Source: Promethearchaeota archaeon
GTDB lineage: Archaea; Asgardarchaeota; Lokiarchaeia; Sigyniarchaeales; Promethearchaeaceae
Length of the DNA stretch: 7,594 nucleotides
NCBI GenBank assembly: GCA_014729055.1
Contig: WJKO01000397.1
Coordinates: 1-7,594, forward strand
Direction: 5' to 3'
Of this stretch, positions 1-5,469 are shown one piece after another. The first letter of the stretch is position 1, and every line of letters begins with the position of its first letter. Below the pieces are notes generated by a model, which had not been told where the DNA came from, searched no databases, and saw nothing but the letters and a program-made list of their open reading frames with translations. The position numbers were made by a program, and so were the translations under genes.

Positions 1-45
1 AGGTGTTTAGTGGGTTTTGGGCTTATAGTGGCAACCAGAGTATAA
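1..45 (+). other. Possible 3' tail of an upstream gene (edge-truncated, 14 codons)
   Basis: Frame 1 on the plus strand is open from the window edge to a TAA at 43-45 and would give a short hydrophobic tail ending in GFGLIVATRV. This could be the end of a membrane segment of a gene starting left of the window, but 14 codons can stay open by chance. Frame 3 is also open until about position 62, so the frame choice is uncertain. No homology can be claimed. Confidence 0.15.
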
Positions 46-83
46 AGATTTGCCGTAAGATTTAAATACTCTTTTTTCCTATA

Positions 84-125
84 TGATCATAACCTGTAAA
101 GGTTCAGGTTGATCAAGTTTGATCA
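84..125. repeat. Cluster of TGATCA palindromes forming two inverted repeats
   Basis: TGATCA occurs at 84-89, 110-115 and 120-125. The arms 84-96 (TGATCATAACCTG) and 105-115 (CAGGTTGATCA) pair as an 11-bp stem with a two-base bulge and an 8-nt loop. A second perfect inverted repeat, TGATCAA-GT-TTGATCA, spans 110-125 and shares the middle palindrome, so the two structures are mutually exclusive. The cluster begins 14 nt past the aroC stop codon. It could be a 3'-end structure of the aroC transcript or a dyad bound by a regulator of an upstream gene. It has no clear T-tract on the aroC strand, so it is not a textbook intrinsic terminator. Confidence 0.5.
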
Positions 126-138
126 CATAAACATAACC

Positions 139-1227
139 TTATAATACTCTTGGAATCTTACCTGCTTGAAGCATCAAATCGAGTAATACTATTGAAGTCA
201 TCGCTTCAACAACTGGAATTGCACGAGGAACTATACAAGGGTCATGTCTACCCTCAATTTTCATCTTAGTGTCTTTCATTTCAGAGAGATCTACTGTGTC
301 TTGCTCTTTTCCGATAGAAGCCGTAGGCTTAACAATCACGCTAAACTTAACAGGCATTCCCGTTGAAATTCCTCCGATAATTCCACCCGCGTTATTTGTT
401 TCAGTTTTAACTTTATTGTCCTCTATTACATAAGGATCATTATGCTCTGAACCATACATAGTGATTGCTTTGAAGCCAATTCCAAACTCAATTCCTTTAA
501 CTGCCGGAATCGAAAACATAGCAGATGAGATACGGCTTTCAATAGATTCAAACATAGGTTCACCAATACCTGCTGGTAACCCTTCTGCAATACATGTTAT
601 TATTCCCCCTACTGAATCTTCGTTCTCTTTTGCCTTACTTATTGCATCAATCATCTTGTCTGCAATTTGCGCATTAATCGTTCTGACTTTATTTTTTTCA
701 GCGAATGCTAAAATTTCTTCAAGGGTATGGTCTTGATCATCGTTTACATCATAAATGGCTTTTGTATATGCTCCAATTTTCACATTTTCTTTTTTTAAAA
801 GCTGTTTAGCCAATCCTCCAGCCATTACAAAAGCGGCTGTGTTCCTCCCACTGAATCTTCCGCTCCCTCTTAAATCTACCCAATTTCCGTATTTCATTAA
901 TGCGGGAAAGTCTGCGTGAGATGGTCTGGGTGTTACTTTTACACCATCATATTTTGAAGAATCTTTATCCTTGTTTTCTATAATCATACAAATAGGTGCA
1001 CCAGTAGACACACCGTTTACTACACCTGACATAATCTGCAGAATATCTTTTTCTTTTCGGGGTGTAGAGATATCATTTTGACCCGGTCGTCTTCGATTCA
1101 AGTCTTCTTGAATAAGTTTTTCATCTATTTCCATTCCTGCGGGACAGCCATCGACTACGACACCAATGAGTTTTCCGTGACTTTCACCGAACGTTGTTAC
1201 CCTAAACAACTTCCCAAATGTATTCAT
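139..1227 (-). CDS. aroC: Chorismate synthase
   Basis: Catalyses the last step of the shikimate pathway, converting 5-enolpyruvylshikimate-3-phosphate (EPSP) to chorismate by anti-1,4-elimination of phosphate, with reduced FMN as cofactor, in the cytoplasm. The 362-residue length is normal for the family. All family signatures are visible: GESHG at residues 14-18 with catalytic His17, RPSHAD at 101-106 with the second catalytic His104, GRFSGRNTA at 123-131, the FMN-site NNAGGIIGGISTG at 278-290, and the C-terminal EGRHDPCIVPRAIPVVEAM at 325-343. The ATG at 1227 starts with the usual MNTFGKLFRVTTFGESHG, so the start is secure although no clear Shine-Dalgarno sequence precedes it. It is a monofunctional enzyme with no fused flavin reductase, so reduced flavin must come from elsewhere. 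It diverges from aroA, which supplies its substrate. Confidence 0.97.
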   Translation of the reverse strand: MNTFGKLFRVTTFGESHGKLIGVVVDGCPAGMEIDEKLIQEDLNRRRPGQNDISTPRKEKDILQIMSGVVNGVSTGAPICMIIENKDKDSSKYDGVKVTPRPSHADFPALMKYGNWVDLRGSGRFSGRNTAAFVMAGGLAKQLLKKENVKIGAYTKAIYDVNDDQDHTLEEILAFAEKNKVRTINAQIADKMIDAISKAKENEDSVGGIITCIAEGLPAGIGEPMFESIESRISSAMFSIPAVKGIEFGIGFKAITMYGSEHNDPYVIEDNKVKTETNNAGGIIGGISTGMPVKFSVIVKPTASIGKEQDTVDLSEMKDTKMKIEGRHDPCIVPRAIPVVEAMTSIVLLDLMLQAGKIPRVL

Positions 1228-1245
1228 CTTTTAAACAACCCATTT

Positions 1246-1284
1246 ATACATTTTCTATACATGCTTTAATTCAATATATAAGAT
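1246..1284 (-). promoter_or_regulatory. Putative aroC promoter (archaeal TATA element)
   Basis: Read on the minus strand, CTTATATATTG (1272-1282) lies about 45-55 nt upstream of the aroC ATG, which would place transcription start near 1250 and give a leader of roughly 25 nt. A second weaker candidate, TGTATAAATG, lies nearer the gene. No B-recognition element or Shine-Dalgarno sequence stands out. The whole spacer is so AT-rich that the exact box is uncertain. Confidence 0.35.
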
Positions 1285-1296
1285 TCAATATATTCT

Positions 1297-1312
1297 CCAT
1301 ATATATAAGAAT
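1297..1312 (+). promoter_or_regulatory. Putative aroA promoter (archaeal TATA element)
   Basis: CCATATATATAAGAATA around 1298-1312 resembles an archaeal box A and is centred about 40 nt before the aroA ATG at 1345. Transcription would then start close to 1330, with a very short leader. That fits the absence of a Shine-Dalgarno sequence before aroA. The box is embedded in the ATATAAGA repeat array. Confidence 0.4.
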
Positions 1313-1356
1313 ATAAGAAATATAAGAAATATTAGAATATAAGAATGGATATAAGA
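1303..1356 (+). repeat. Short tandem repeat ATATAAGA(A) spanning the aroA start
   Basis: Near-identical 8-9 nt units lie head to tail at 1303-1310, 1311-1319, 1320-1328, 1329-1336 (ATATTAGA, one change) and 1337-1344. The sequence ATGG at 1345-1348 follows, and a sixth perfect unit at 1349-1356 lies inside the aroA coding sequence, where it encodes part of DIRI. Each unit resembles a TATA box, so the number of copies could influence promoter placement or strength. A related AATATATAAGATTC lies upstream near 1273-1286. Confidence 0.8.
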
Positions 1357-2838
1357 ATATTTCAAACTAAGGGTTTGTCTGGGACAATAACATCCTCGCC
1401 GTCTAAGAGTTATTCTCATAGAGCTTTCTTCTTATCATTATTAGCGAACTGCAATACGCAGTTGTCCAATCCTTTGGTAGAGGGAGATGCAGAAAAAACG
1501 ATTCAAGTTTGTCGTTTGCTCGGTGCAAAAATTGGGCAGAAATCTGAGATGGTATATCAAATTGATCCTCCAGATGAGTTAAATGCTCCACAAAAAACTT
1601 TAGAATGTGGAAACTCGGGAACAACGATCCGTATTTTATCTGCTTTGTCATTATTGATTACTGGACCCATAAAAATTGAAGGTATATTCTTTCAGAAAGA
1701 CCGTCCTCTCGATCCTCTATTACATAGTTTGAAATCTTTAGGCAGTGAGTTCCAAGAAATTAGAGATTCAAGTGGTAAAAGAATTGGAATTCAATTAGAA
1801 AACAAAAAAATCACGTCAAACATGGTCGAAATTCCGGGGAATATCTCGTCTCAATTCATTACGGGTTTAATCATTGCTGCAGTTGGATTAAATTTAAGAC
1901 CAGAAATAGCTAAAAAAAAGCAATTTACATCGGCTGAATTTGTTATAAGAACGACAACTCCCGTGAAATCGTACCCTTATCTCTTGATCACCAAAAATAT
2001 ATGCCAATCATTTGGTATGCACATGCTTTTTAATAAATTTTCAGACAATTCTCTGGAAATTAAAATACCGATAAGTGAGAAATTGTTGCGAAAAAAAGGC
2101 GACAAGGTATTTTTTTATAACATTCATGGGGACTTCTCCTCAGCTGCGTTTTTACTATCCGCAGCAGCAATTTTTGGAATTGATAAAGGAGTAACCATTA
2201 ATCAGCTGAATATAGAATCCCCCCAAGGTGATAAACAGATCCTCAATATTTTAGGCGAGATGGGTGCTAAAGTCAAGATTAATAGGAAAGCAGACAGTAT
2301 AACGATTGTTGGTAGGAAAAATATTTTTTCTAATAATTTGGATACGTATATTCCTTATTTAAACAATTTTGATGTTAATTGCAAAGATATTCCTGACTTA
2401 TTTCCCATATTATGTGTTTTAGCGTCCTATTCGCAAGGTTTAATGAAATTAAAGGATATTCAACATATAAAACTAAAAGAAACAGACAGAGTATCGGTCA
2501 TGGTTAGGGAATTAGGTAAATTTGGTGTCAAAATTCAAGAGAATGAGGATATGGTCATCATCCAAGGATATGATTCTCGTACACCATTACATTCACGCAT
2601 GAACTCACCAACTGACTCACCCATTGATTCGACCATATCTAAACAACGCAGCATAATCCATGACCATGATCATAGAATAATTATGGCACTTATTGTATTC
2701 CTTTTAGGAATGACTCAAAACGACCAAAATGATTCAGAACAATCAATACTTGTACAGAATGTCGAATATATTAAAGATAGTTATCCTCTATTTTTAGAAC
2801 ACTTGAGGAAGATTGGAGCAAGAATTGAGGAGATGTAA
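1345..2838 (+). CDS. aroA: 3-phosphoshikimate 1-carboxyvinyltransferase (EPSP synthase), with low-complexity insertions
   Basis: Transfers the enolpyruvyl group of phosphoenolpyruvate to shikimate-3-phosphate, giving EPSP for AroC. Family motifs run in order: KSYSHR at 21-26 (substrate-binding Lys/Ser/Arg), GNSGTTIR at 89-96, DRPLDPL at 119-125, GNISSQFITG at 165-174, GDFSSAAFLL at 262-271, DIPD at 348-351 with probable catalytic Asp351, LKETDR at 377-382 with Glu379, DHDHR at 440-444, and SYPLF at 479-483. Both domains of the inside-out alpha/beta fold are therefore complete. At 497 residues it is longer than the usual ~430. Extra length lies around 185-250, in a Ser/Thr/Pro-rich stretch at about 409-438 (containing SPTDSPIDST), and in a polar insert near 457-467. 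None removes a catalytic motif, so the enzyme should be active. The ATG at 1345 fits the family N-terminus. Confidence 0.95.
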   Translation: MDIRIFQTKGLSGTITSSPSKSYSHRAFFLSLLANCNTQLSNPLVEGDAEKTIQVCRLLGAKIGQKSEMVYQIDPPDELNAPQKTLECGNSGTTIRILSALSLLITGPIKIEGIFFQKDRPLDPLLHSLKSLGSEFQEIRDSSGKRIGIQLENKKITSNMVEIPGNISSQFITGLIIAAVGLNLRPEIAKKKQFTSAEFVIRTTTPVKSYPYLLITKNICQSFGMHMLFNKFSDNSLEIKIPISEKLLRKKGDKVFFYNIHGDFSSAAFLLSAAAIFGIDKGVTINQLNIESPQGDKQILNILGEMGAKVKINRKADSITIVGRKNIFSNNLDTYIPYLNNFDVNCKDIPDLFPILCVLASYSQGLMKLKDIQHIKLKETDRVSVMVRELGKFGVKIQENEDMVIIQGYDSRTPLHSRMNSPTDSPIDSTISKQRSIIHDHDHRIIMALIVFLLGMTQNDQNDSEQSILVQNVEYIKDSYPLFLEHLRKIGARIEEM

Positions 2839-3142
2839 TGGTAAAGAAAACATTTATCGTTTAAAAGAGCGTCCGTTGTTTAAGATTTGTGTAATTAATT
2901 TATTTATATCTGAAATGTTTTAAATTGGTAAATCTGAAACTTATTCTTTAAAAACCATGCATTGTTATATGTCAAAAATATAAAATTAAATAGATCGAAG
3001 TAAAATAGAGAAAATCAACTATAAGATTTTTTCTATAACATTTTAAACCAAAGATATAAATTAAAAATAAATCATAAATTATTATAGCAACACAAAAGGA
3101 AAATAACGCTTTAAACCTCAAAATTAAATCAAGGATGACATT
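2839..3142. other. AT-rich intergenic region between aroA and the GTPase gene
   Basis: These 304 bp carry no convincing gene: every frame is broken by frequent stops. A 27-nt frame (MVKKTFIV) starts in the TAATG overlap with the aroA stop but ends after eight codons. T-rich stretches near 2890-2910 could end the aroA transcript. A weak hairpin, AAAATC (3011-3016) with GATTTT (3025-3030), is followed by two T residues. TATA-like runs near 3052-3062 (GATATAAATTA) and 3072-3083 could serve the GTPase gene, but the base composition makes such matches common. Confidence 0.6.
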
Positions 3143-3673
3143 ATGGCATCTTCAGATTATACTTTTAAATTAATCATTGTCGGTGATGCTTCAACTGGGA
3201 AAACAAGTTTAACTCACCGATATTTATCCGGTATTTTTGTAGACTCTCCTAGATTGACAATAGGTGTGGATTTTTTTTCAAAAAAAATAAAAACAAAAAA
3301 TGGAAAGCGGATAAAACTACAGATTTGGGATTTTGGTGGAGAAGAACGATACAGATTCTTATTACCAACATATAGTAAAGGCGCAAACGGAGCTTTAATT
3401 TTATACGATATTACGTCAAAACCAACGATCTATCATATTCCTGATTATGTAAAGATCATCCGAGAAAATGCGGGTGATATTCCCATCATGTTAATAGGAA
3501 GTAAAGTGGATCTTGAAGATTATCGTCAAGTTAAATCCAAAGAAGGAATACAAGCAGCAAAAAAGAATGTGCTAGCGAGTTTTTCAGAGTTATCTTCAAA
3601 AACGAATTTGAATGTGGAAGAGTCCTTTCGGACGATTGTAGACTTAATACTTGAATATACAGAATCTCAATAA
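3143..3673 (+). CDS. Eukaryote-like Ras/Rab-type small GTPase (Asgard type)
   Basis: A complete single-domain GTPase of 176 residues, the usual size of a Ras-superfamily core. The G boxes are: G1 GDASTGKT at 14-21 with Lys20 and Thr21, G2 Thr39 in TIGVDF, G3 WDFGGEER at 62-69, G4 SKVD at 120-123, and G5 SSK at 151-153. The TIGVDF and WD-x-x-G patterns are Rab-like. The residue matching catalytic Gln61 of Ras is Glu67, and the Asn of NKxD is Ser120, so intrinsic hydrolysis and guanine selectivity may differ from textbook Ras. WDFGGEER is, as I recall, common in Asgard GTPases. There is no C-terminal cysteine, so no prenylation, and no signal peptide or membrane segment: it should be cytosolic unless a partner recruits it. 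AAGGATGA lies 8 nt before the ATG as a moderate ribosome-binding site. The next gene follows after 36 nt. Confidence 0.93.
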   Translation: MASSDYTFKLIIVGDASTGKTSLTHRYLSGIFVDSPRLTIGVDFFSKKIKTKNGKRIKLQIWDFGGEERYRFLLPTYSKGANGALILYDITSKPTIYHIPDYVKIIRENAGDIPIMLIGSKVDLEDYRQVKSKEGIQAAKKNVLASFSELSSKTNLNVEESFRTIVDLILEYTESQ

Positions 3674-3709
3674 ATTTTAATCTGCATTTTGCAAAAAATC
3701 TGAACAATT

Positions 3710-3973
3710 ATGAACGGATCACACAATAATTCAACTAAAGATGCTAACAGCGATGCTAAAGAAGAGATATTTGAGTTGAAAACAAAGACTGGTAGTGTCT
3801 GGGGTTCAGAAGAGAATAGAACACGTATTAAGAGCGAATATTTAGTAAAGGAAAAGAAAAAAGCTAACGATAAGAAACGATGGATTATCAATTTTCTAAT
3901 CGCATTTATATTGCTTTGCGTTGTGATTGTTTTTATATTTCTTCAAAAAAAGTATAACCTTTGGTTTTTTTAG
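3710..3973 (+). CDS. Small C-terminally membrane-anchored protein of unknown function
   Basis: The 87-residue product matches no family I recognise. Residues 1-57 are hydrophilic and probably disordered, with an Asn/Ser/Asp-rich start and a Lys-rich cluster (VKEKKKANDKKR, 46-57). A single hydrophobic helix follows at about 58-78, then nine residues, QKKYNLWFF. The basic cluster before the helix predicts a cytosolic N-terminus with the chain anchored by its C-terminal end, a tail-anchored layout. The gene starts 36 nt after the GTPase stop on the same strand, with no separate promoter or clear Shine-Dalgarno sequence, so co-transcription is likely. A role as membrane receptor or partner for the GTPase, which has no lipid anchor, is plausible but only inferred. 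The charged-then-hydrophobic composition argues for a real gene over a chance frame. Confidence 0.7.
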   Translation: MNGSHNNSTKDANSDAKEEIFELKTKTGSVWGSEENRTRIKSEYLVKEKKKANDKKRWIINFLIAFILLCVVIVFIFLQKKYNLWFF

Positions 3974-3990
3974 TATAATGTTTGGTTTGG

Positions 3991-4022
3991 TCTATTATCT
4001 TCTATTATCTATATTATTTTTT
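3991..4022 (+). terminator. Possible T-rich terminator with a duplicated 10-mer between convergent genes
   Basis: TCTATTATCT is repeated exactly, head to tail, at 3991-4000 and 4001-4010. It is followed by ATATTA and a run of six T residues at 4017-4022. Archaeal termination often needs only T-rich stretches on the non-template strand, so this could end the GTPase operon transcript. The T-run overlaps the 3' end of the opposing zinc-protein gene, whose stop lies at 4014-4016. Confidence 0.3.
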
Positions 4023-4196
4023 GTTCAGGTGTATTAGGATTTTTTGTTCGCGCTCTAATCGAGCGAAGAAACAGCGCCCACAGAGACCATAGTTATCAAA
4101 ATCGAAAATATTGTCATTGTAGCCGAATTTATCGGCGAGCCATGTAAATTCGGTTTCATCGTAATTTTTTCCGCATTTTTTGCAAATTGCTTTCAT
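4014..4196 (-). CDS. Small four-cysteine zinc-binding protein
   Basis: The 60-residue product has two paired-cysteine knuckles, CKKC at residues 5-8 and CGRC at 39-42, separated by 30 residues rich in Asp, Tyr, Asn and Phe. This is the layout of a zinc ribbon or treble-clef fold, with the four Cys as the likely Zn2+ ligands. A basic/acidic helix (FARLEREQKILIHLNKK) follows. There is no membrane segment or signal peptide, so the protein should be cytosolic; a nucleic-acid-binding or protein-binding role is possible but not shown. A TATA-like TCTTTTATAAGTG lies about 50-60 nt upstream on the minus strand. It is convergent to the GTPase operon with a 40-nt gap. The regular Cys spacing near both ends argues for a real gene. 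Confidence 0.7.
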   Translation of the reverse strand: MKAICKKCGKNYDETEFTWLADKFGYNDNIFDFDNYGLCGRCFFARLEREQKILIHLNKK

Positions 4197-4245
4197 TACT
4201 TTTCACATCTTATTTTTTTTAATTCTTACTGTTATCTTAAATGAA

Positions 4246-4260
4246 CACTTATAAAAGAGA
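4246..4260 (-). promoter_or_regulatory. Putative TATA promoter of the zinc-protein gene
   Basis: On the minus strand the sequence is TCTCTTTTATAAGTG, a good archaeal box-A match (TTTTATAAG). It lies 52-60 nt before the ATG at 4196, which would give a leader of about 25-30 nt. The leader carries only a weak ribosome-binding-like GATGTGA before the start. Confidence 0.4.
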
Positions 4261-4377
4261 AAATTTGAATTGTTATGTAATCTAGTGGTACAAGAAACGT
4301 TTAATGCTTGGAATCAGAAGAGAAGCTGAAAAAGATTGGATTTGTTATAATTGCGATGGCTGAACGGATAAAGAGGG

Positions 4378-4449
4378 CTAAAAAGAACAACTTTTTTCAC
4401 TTGAAGGGAGACCACATGCAATACATAATGATTTTTTCTCTTTAAACAT
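4378..4449 (-). CDS. Candidate 23-residue cysteine-containing microprotein
   Basis: On the minus strand, 18 nt after the stop of the downstream oxidoreductase gene, an ATG at 4449 opens a 23-codon frame ending in TAG at 4378-4380. A six-base Shine-Dalgarno match, GAGGTG (4460-4465), lies 10 nt before it. The peptide carries Cys9-x-x-Cys12-Gly and Cys21, resembling the first half of a zinc ribbon. It could be a true third gene of the oxidoreductase operon or the broken remnant of a longer zinc-ribbon protein. A one-base shift in the T5 run just before the stop would extend it through a hydrophobic stretch to a stop about 26 codons on. The frame is short enough to be chance; the Shine-Dalgarno sequence is the main support. 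Confidence 0.3.
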   Translation of the reverse strand: MFKEKKSLCIACGLPSSEKSCSF

Positions 4450-4467
4450 TGTTTTTAACCACCTCAA

Positions 4468-5469
4468 TCAAGTTTTGATTAATTTACCTGTTTCTGCGGA
4501 CTTATATGCTAGTAAAGCAACTTCTAATGCCTTTCTCCCGTCTTTACCTGAAAGCATAGGCATTTGGTCTTTCCGAATGCAATCTATAAAATCATTTAAC
4601 ATGATATAATCCATATTGCTCCCGTAATTGATTAAGATTGGATGACTTTGTTTGTCAGAATGGACCCTTGCGGATTGGGCAAACATATCAAAGGTCAATG
4701 TGCGTTCTGTTCCGAAAATAGTCATTGTAAGATCTCCCCACGTTTCATAGTTTTTCGGTCTGCTCCATGATGGATCCAAAGTAGAGTGTAATCCTTGGTC
4801 ATAATTCAAATATACCATACCAGCATCATCAATGTCAAGGGTTGGATGGAATAAATTGAATTTAAGTGCGAAAACAGATTCGATGCTCTGACCCGAAAAC
4901 CAGAAATTTAGATCAGCAACATGTGTAATATGATCCATTAAAGCTCCACCGCCGCTTAACTCTTTTTGAGAGAACCATTTGGTCGCTCCTTTATGCTCTG
5001 GCATCTGACCATGATTGGTTGCACTGATAGATAACAATTCGCCGAATATCCCTTTATCAATTTCATTTTTAATTGAGATTGCAGTGGGATGGTATCGACA
5101 TGGATAACATTGTATCAACTTTTGGCCAGTTTTTTCTGCTGTTTTTATCATACTATCAGCATCCTCTAAGGATGTTGCAATAGGCTTTTCGACTATTACG
5201 TCTTTGCCGTTTTCCATCGCGAGAATTGCCGTTTTTTTATGATATTTATTTTCTGTCGTAACAAGAATGACGTCAATTTCAGAATTGACGGCGAGTTTTT
5301 CGTAATCGCTGTATATCAAATCAGAAAGATTGCTAATCTGTTCCTTGGAATATTCATTTTCCTCTGCTATTGCGACAACATCGACATCGGGGAGTTTCTT
5401 TATACAATCGTAATAACTATACGCATGAATATGTGCAAAACTAGCAATACCAATTTTTATTTTTTTCAT
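4468..5469 (-). CDS. Gfo/Idh/MocA-family oxidoreductase with atypical nucleotide-binding loop
   Basis: A 333-residue, two-domain NAD(P)-dependent dehydrogenase of the glucose-fructose oxidoreductase/inositol dehydrogenase family. The N-terminal Rossmann domain covers about 1-125, with the family VEKP motif at 93-96 (Lys95). The C-terminal alpha/beta domain carries GGGALMDHITHVAD (173-186), where Asp179 and His183 match the catalytic Asp/His pair of inositol dehydrogenase, and a SGKDGRKALEVALLAYKSAE helix near 307-326. The first glycine loop reads GIASFAHIHA (7-16), not GxGxxG, as I recall for one subfamily of these enzymes. CYPCRYHP (121-128) lines the active-site region. The likely reaction is NAD(P)-linked oxidation or reduction of a sugar or cyclitol hydroxyl/keto group; the substrate is unknown. 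The start abuts the stop of the preceding gene (TAA then ATG) with GGAGGT 7 nt upstream, so translation is probably coupled. Confidence 0.9.
   Translation of the reverse strand: MKKIKIGIASFAHIHAYSYYDCIKKLPDVDVVAIAEENEYSKEQISNLSDLIYSDYEKLAVNSEIDVILVTTENKYHKKTAILAMENGKDVIVEKPIATSLEDADSMIKTAEKTGQKLIQCYPCRYHPTAISIKNEIDKGIFGELLSISATNHGQMPEHKGATKWFSQKELSGGGALMDHITHVADLNFWFSGQSIESVFALKFNLFHPTLDIDDAGMVYLNYDQGLHSTLDPSWSRPKNYETWGDLTMTIFGTERTLTFDMFAQSARVHSDKQSHPILINYGSNMDYIMLNDFIDCIRKDQMPMLSGKDGRKALEVALLAYKSAETGKLIKT

Noticed and set aside
461..736. Plus-strand 91-codon open frame inside aroC
   Set aside because: It lies antisense within the well-supported chorismate synthase gene and its peptide is a reverse-strand shadow without recognisable motifs.
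1403..1651. Minus-strand 82-codon open frame inside aroA
   Set aside because: It is antisense to the EPSP synthase substrate-binding motifs, which are clearly the coding frame.
2838..2864. Eight-codon frame (MVKKTFIV) starting in the TAATG overlap with the aroA stop
   Set aside because: The overlap looks like translational coupling, but the frame stops at once and no continuing frame resembles a shikimate-pathway gene, so a relic cannot be supported.
3667..3891. Minus-strand 74-codon open frame opposite the tail-anchored protein gene
   Set aside because: The plus-strand frame has a coherent charged region followed by one membrane helix and follows the GTPase closely; the reverse peptide shows no such order.
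4031..4065. Hairpin CGCTC-TAATC-GAGCG considered as a terminator
   Set aside because: It lies inside the coding sequence of the four-Cys protein and has no T-tract after it.
4304..4445. Two short plus-strand frames (MLGIRREAEKDWICYNCDG and, overlapping in another frame, MAERIKRAKK...) that could be a frameshifted zinc-finger remnant
   Set aside because: No ribosome-binding site, very short, and the second frame is antisense to the better-supported minus-strand candidate. The CxxC could be chance.
4466..4480. Inverted repeat AATCAA-GTT-TTGATT at the stop of the downstream oxidoreductase gene
   Set aside because: Only six base pairs of weak A/T-rich stem with a three-base loop and no T-run after it on the transcribed strand; too common in AT-rich DNA.
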